Positions 18,902 through 19,072 of a DNA stretch of 19,072 nucleotides are shown here, piece after piece. The DNA comes from Candidatus Zambryskibacteria bacterium CG11_big_fil_rev_8_21_14_0_20_42_18 (GTDB lineage: Bacteria > Patescibacteriota > Minisyncoccia > Phycocordibacterales > Zambryskibacteraceae). The DNA is taken from NCBI GenBank assembly GCA_002787855.1, contig PCVB01000028.1:1-19072 (forward strand), read 5' to 3'. Below the pieces are notes generated by a model. The model was not told the origin of the DNA, made no database searches, and worked only from the letters and a program-made list of their open reading frames with translations. A program made the translations under genes and the position numbers. Position 1 is the stretch's first letter. Every line of letters starts with the position of its first letter.

Positions 18902-18936
18902 ACGTTATTTATATGCTATAGCGTAATTATAACGTA
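18900..18936. promoter_or_regulatory. Operator-like element, copy 2 (E2), at the PaaX/Cas2-like promoter and start
   Basis: Three related octamers are present: TACGTTAT (18901-18908), ATAGCGTA (18918-18925) and ATAACGTA (18929-18936). The first is the exact reverse complement of the third, and the second and third are 11 bp apart, one helical turn. On the minus strand the element contains TATAAT (18926-18931) and TATAAA (18908-18913), and overlaps the ATG of the gene, a typical place for an autorepressor site. Confidence 0.75.
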
Positions 18937-18960
18937 AATAGAAAATTCGAAATGTTTGTT

Positions 18961-18996
18961 ATGCACAGCATCCTCAAAAAAGCGGGGGTTATTTAA
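18961..18996 (+). pseudogene. Duplicated 3' end of rpmB (remnant)
   Basis: The sequence encodes MHSILKKAGVI and a TAA stop, nearly identical to the last residues of L28 (AHSVLKKAGVI). From CAC to TAA, 29 of 33 bases match the rpmB end at 18193-18225; two of the four differences fall in one Val-to-Ile codon and two are silent. Upstream of it no L28 similarity is visible, so only the last 11 codons remain. It lies on the far side of the PaaX/Cas2-like gene, in the same orientation as rpmB. Confidence 0.7.
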
Positions 18997-19072
18997 CTTT
19001 CAAGGTTTGGTTTTTAATCTCAAATTTAATGGTACCTTTATCTATTGTGCTTAAAATTTGGCCACCGACTTT
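18989..19072 (-). CDS. C-terminal end of an unidentified protein (cut by window edge)
   Basis: An open frame enters from the right edge and stops at 18989, giving 27 residues, KVGGQILSTIDKGTIKFEIKNQTLKVK, that alternate in a beta-strand-like pattern. The family was not recognised. Its stop lies inside the duplicated rpmB end on the opposite strand. It may be a real gene end or a chance frame; only the sequence to the right can decide. Confidence 0.4.
   Translation of the reverse strand, partial: KVGGQILSTIDKGTIKFEIKNQTLKVK

Noticed and set aside
18226..18960. CRISPR array near the Cas2-like gene
   Set aside because: Only two copies of the 37-bp element exist, they are 607 bp apart with a gene between, and no regular spacers are present.
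1..19072. tRNA or rRNA genes and transposable elements
   Set aside because: No cloverleaf with a TTCGA-type loop in context, no rRNA segment and no transposase-like protein was seen in any gap; coding sequence fills almost all of the window.

Overview
The window is a ribosomal-protein supercluster from a small bacterial genome, most likely a Candidate Phyla Radiation (Patescibacteria) member and probably of the Parcubacteria/Paceibacteria type. The evidence is that rpmD (L30) is missing between S5 and L15, several ribosomal proteins are shortened or extended, S14 is the short zinc-binding form, a PaaX/Cas2-like protein of the kind common in these genomes is present, and Shine-Dalgarno sequences are almost absent. 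The lineage call comes from family knowledge and was not tested by a search.

Nearly everything is on the minus strand, so transcription runs from right to left. From the right edge: the C-terminal end of an unidentified minus-strand gene; a short copy of the rpmB 3' end; a PaaX/Cas2-like regulator bracketed by two matching 37-bp operator-like elements; rpmB (L28, the only complete plus-strand gene); a site-2-protease-like M50 peptidase; then rpsL-rpsG-fusA-tuf-rpsJ-rplC-rplD-rplW-rplB, which is the str operon joined to the first half of the S10 operon.

The S10 operon is then interrupted. After rplB come rplJ-rplL (L10-L12, usually beside rpoBC), a winged-helix/nucleotidyltransferase-fold regulator and a small MscS-type membrane protein that ends at a strong intrinsic terminator. 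A new near-consensus promoter restarts rpsS-rplV-rpsC-rplP-rpmC-rpsQ-rplN-rplX-rplE-rpsN-rpsH-rplF-rplR-rpsE-rplO-secY, followed by an adenylate kinase gene cut by the left edge.

These genes supply most of the ribosome's assembly-core proteins, the elongation factors EF-Tu and EF-G, the Sec translocation channel and nucleotide homeostasis. Regulation visible in the sequence includes promoters for rpsS and tuf with GC hairpins in their leaders, a candidate L10 autoregulatory leader, a hairpin covering the S12 ribosome-binding site, and several transcription units whose -10 box lies six bases from the ATG, which suggests leaderless mRNAs.

The most unusual points are: L15 lacking its C-terminal domain; L3 lacking an internal segment; S12 lacking the conserved proline of its decoding-centre loop; a six-codon upstream ORF overlapping the S19 start inside a perfect palindrome; two related 26-bp repeats that each supply the stop codon of a ribosomal gene; and the paired elements plus decayed duplicates around the PaaX/Cas2-like gene. 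No tRNA, rRNA, CRISPR array, transposase or prophage gene was seen. No gene-free stretch exceeds about 200 bases.
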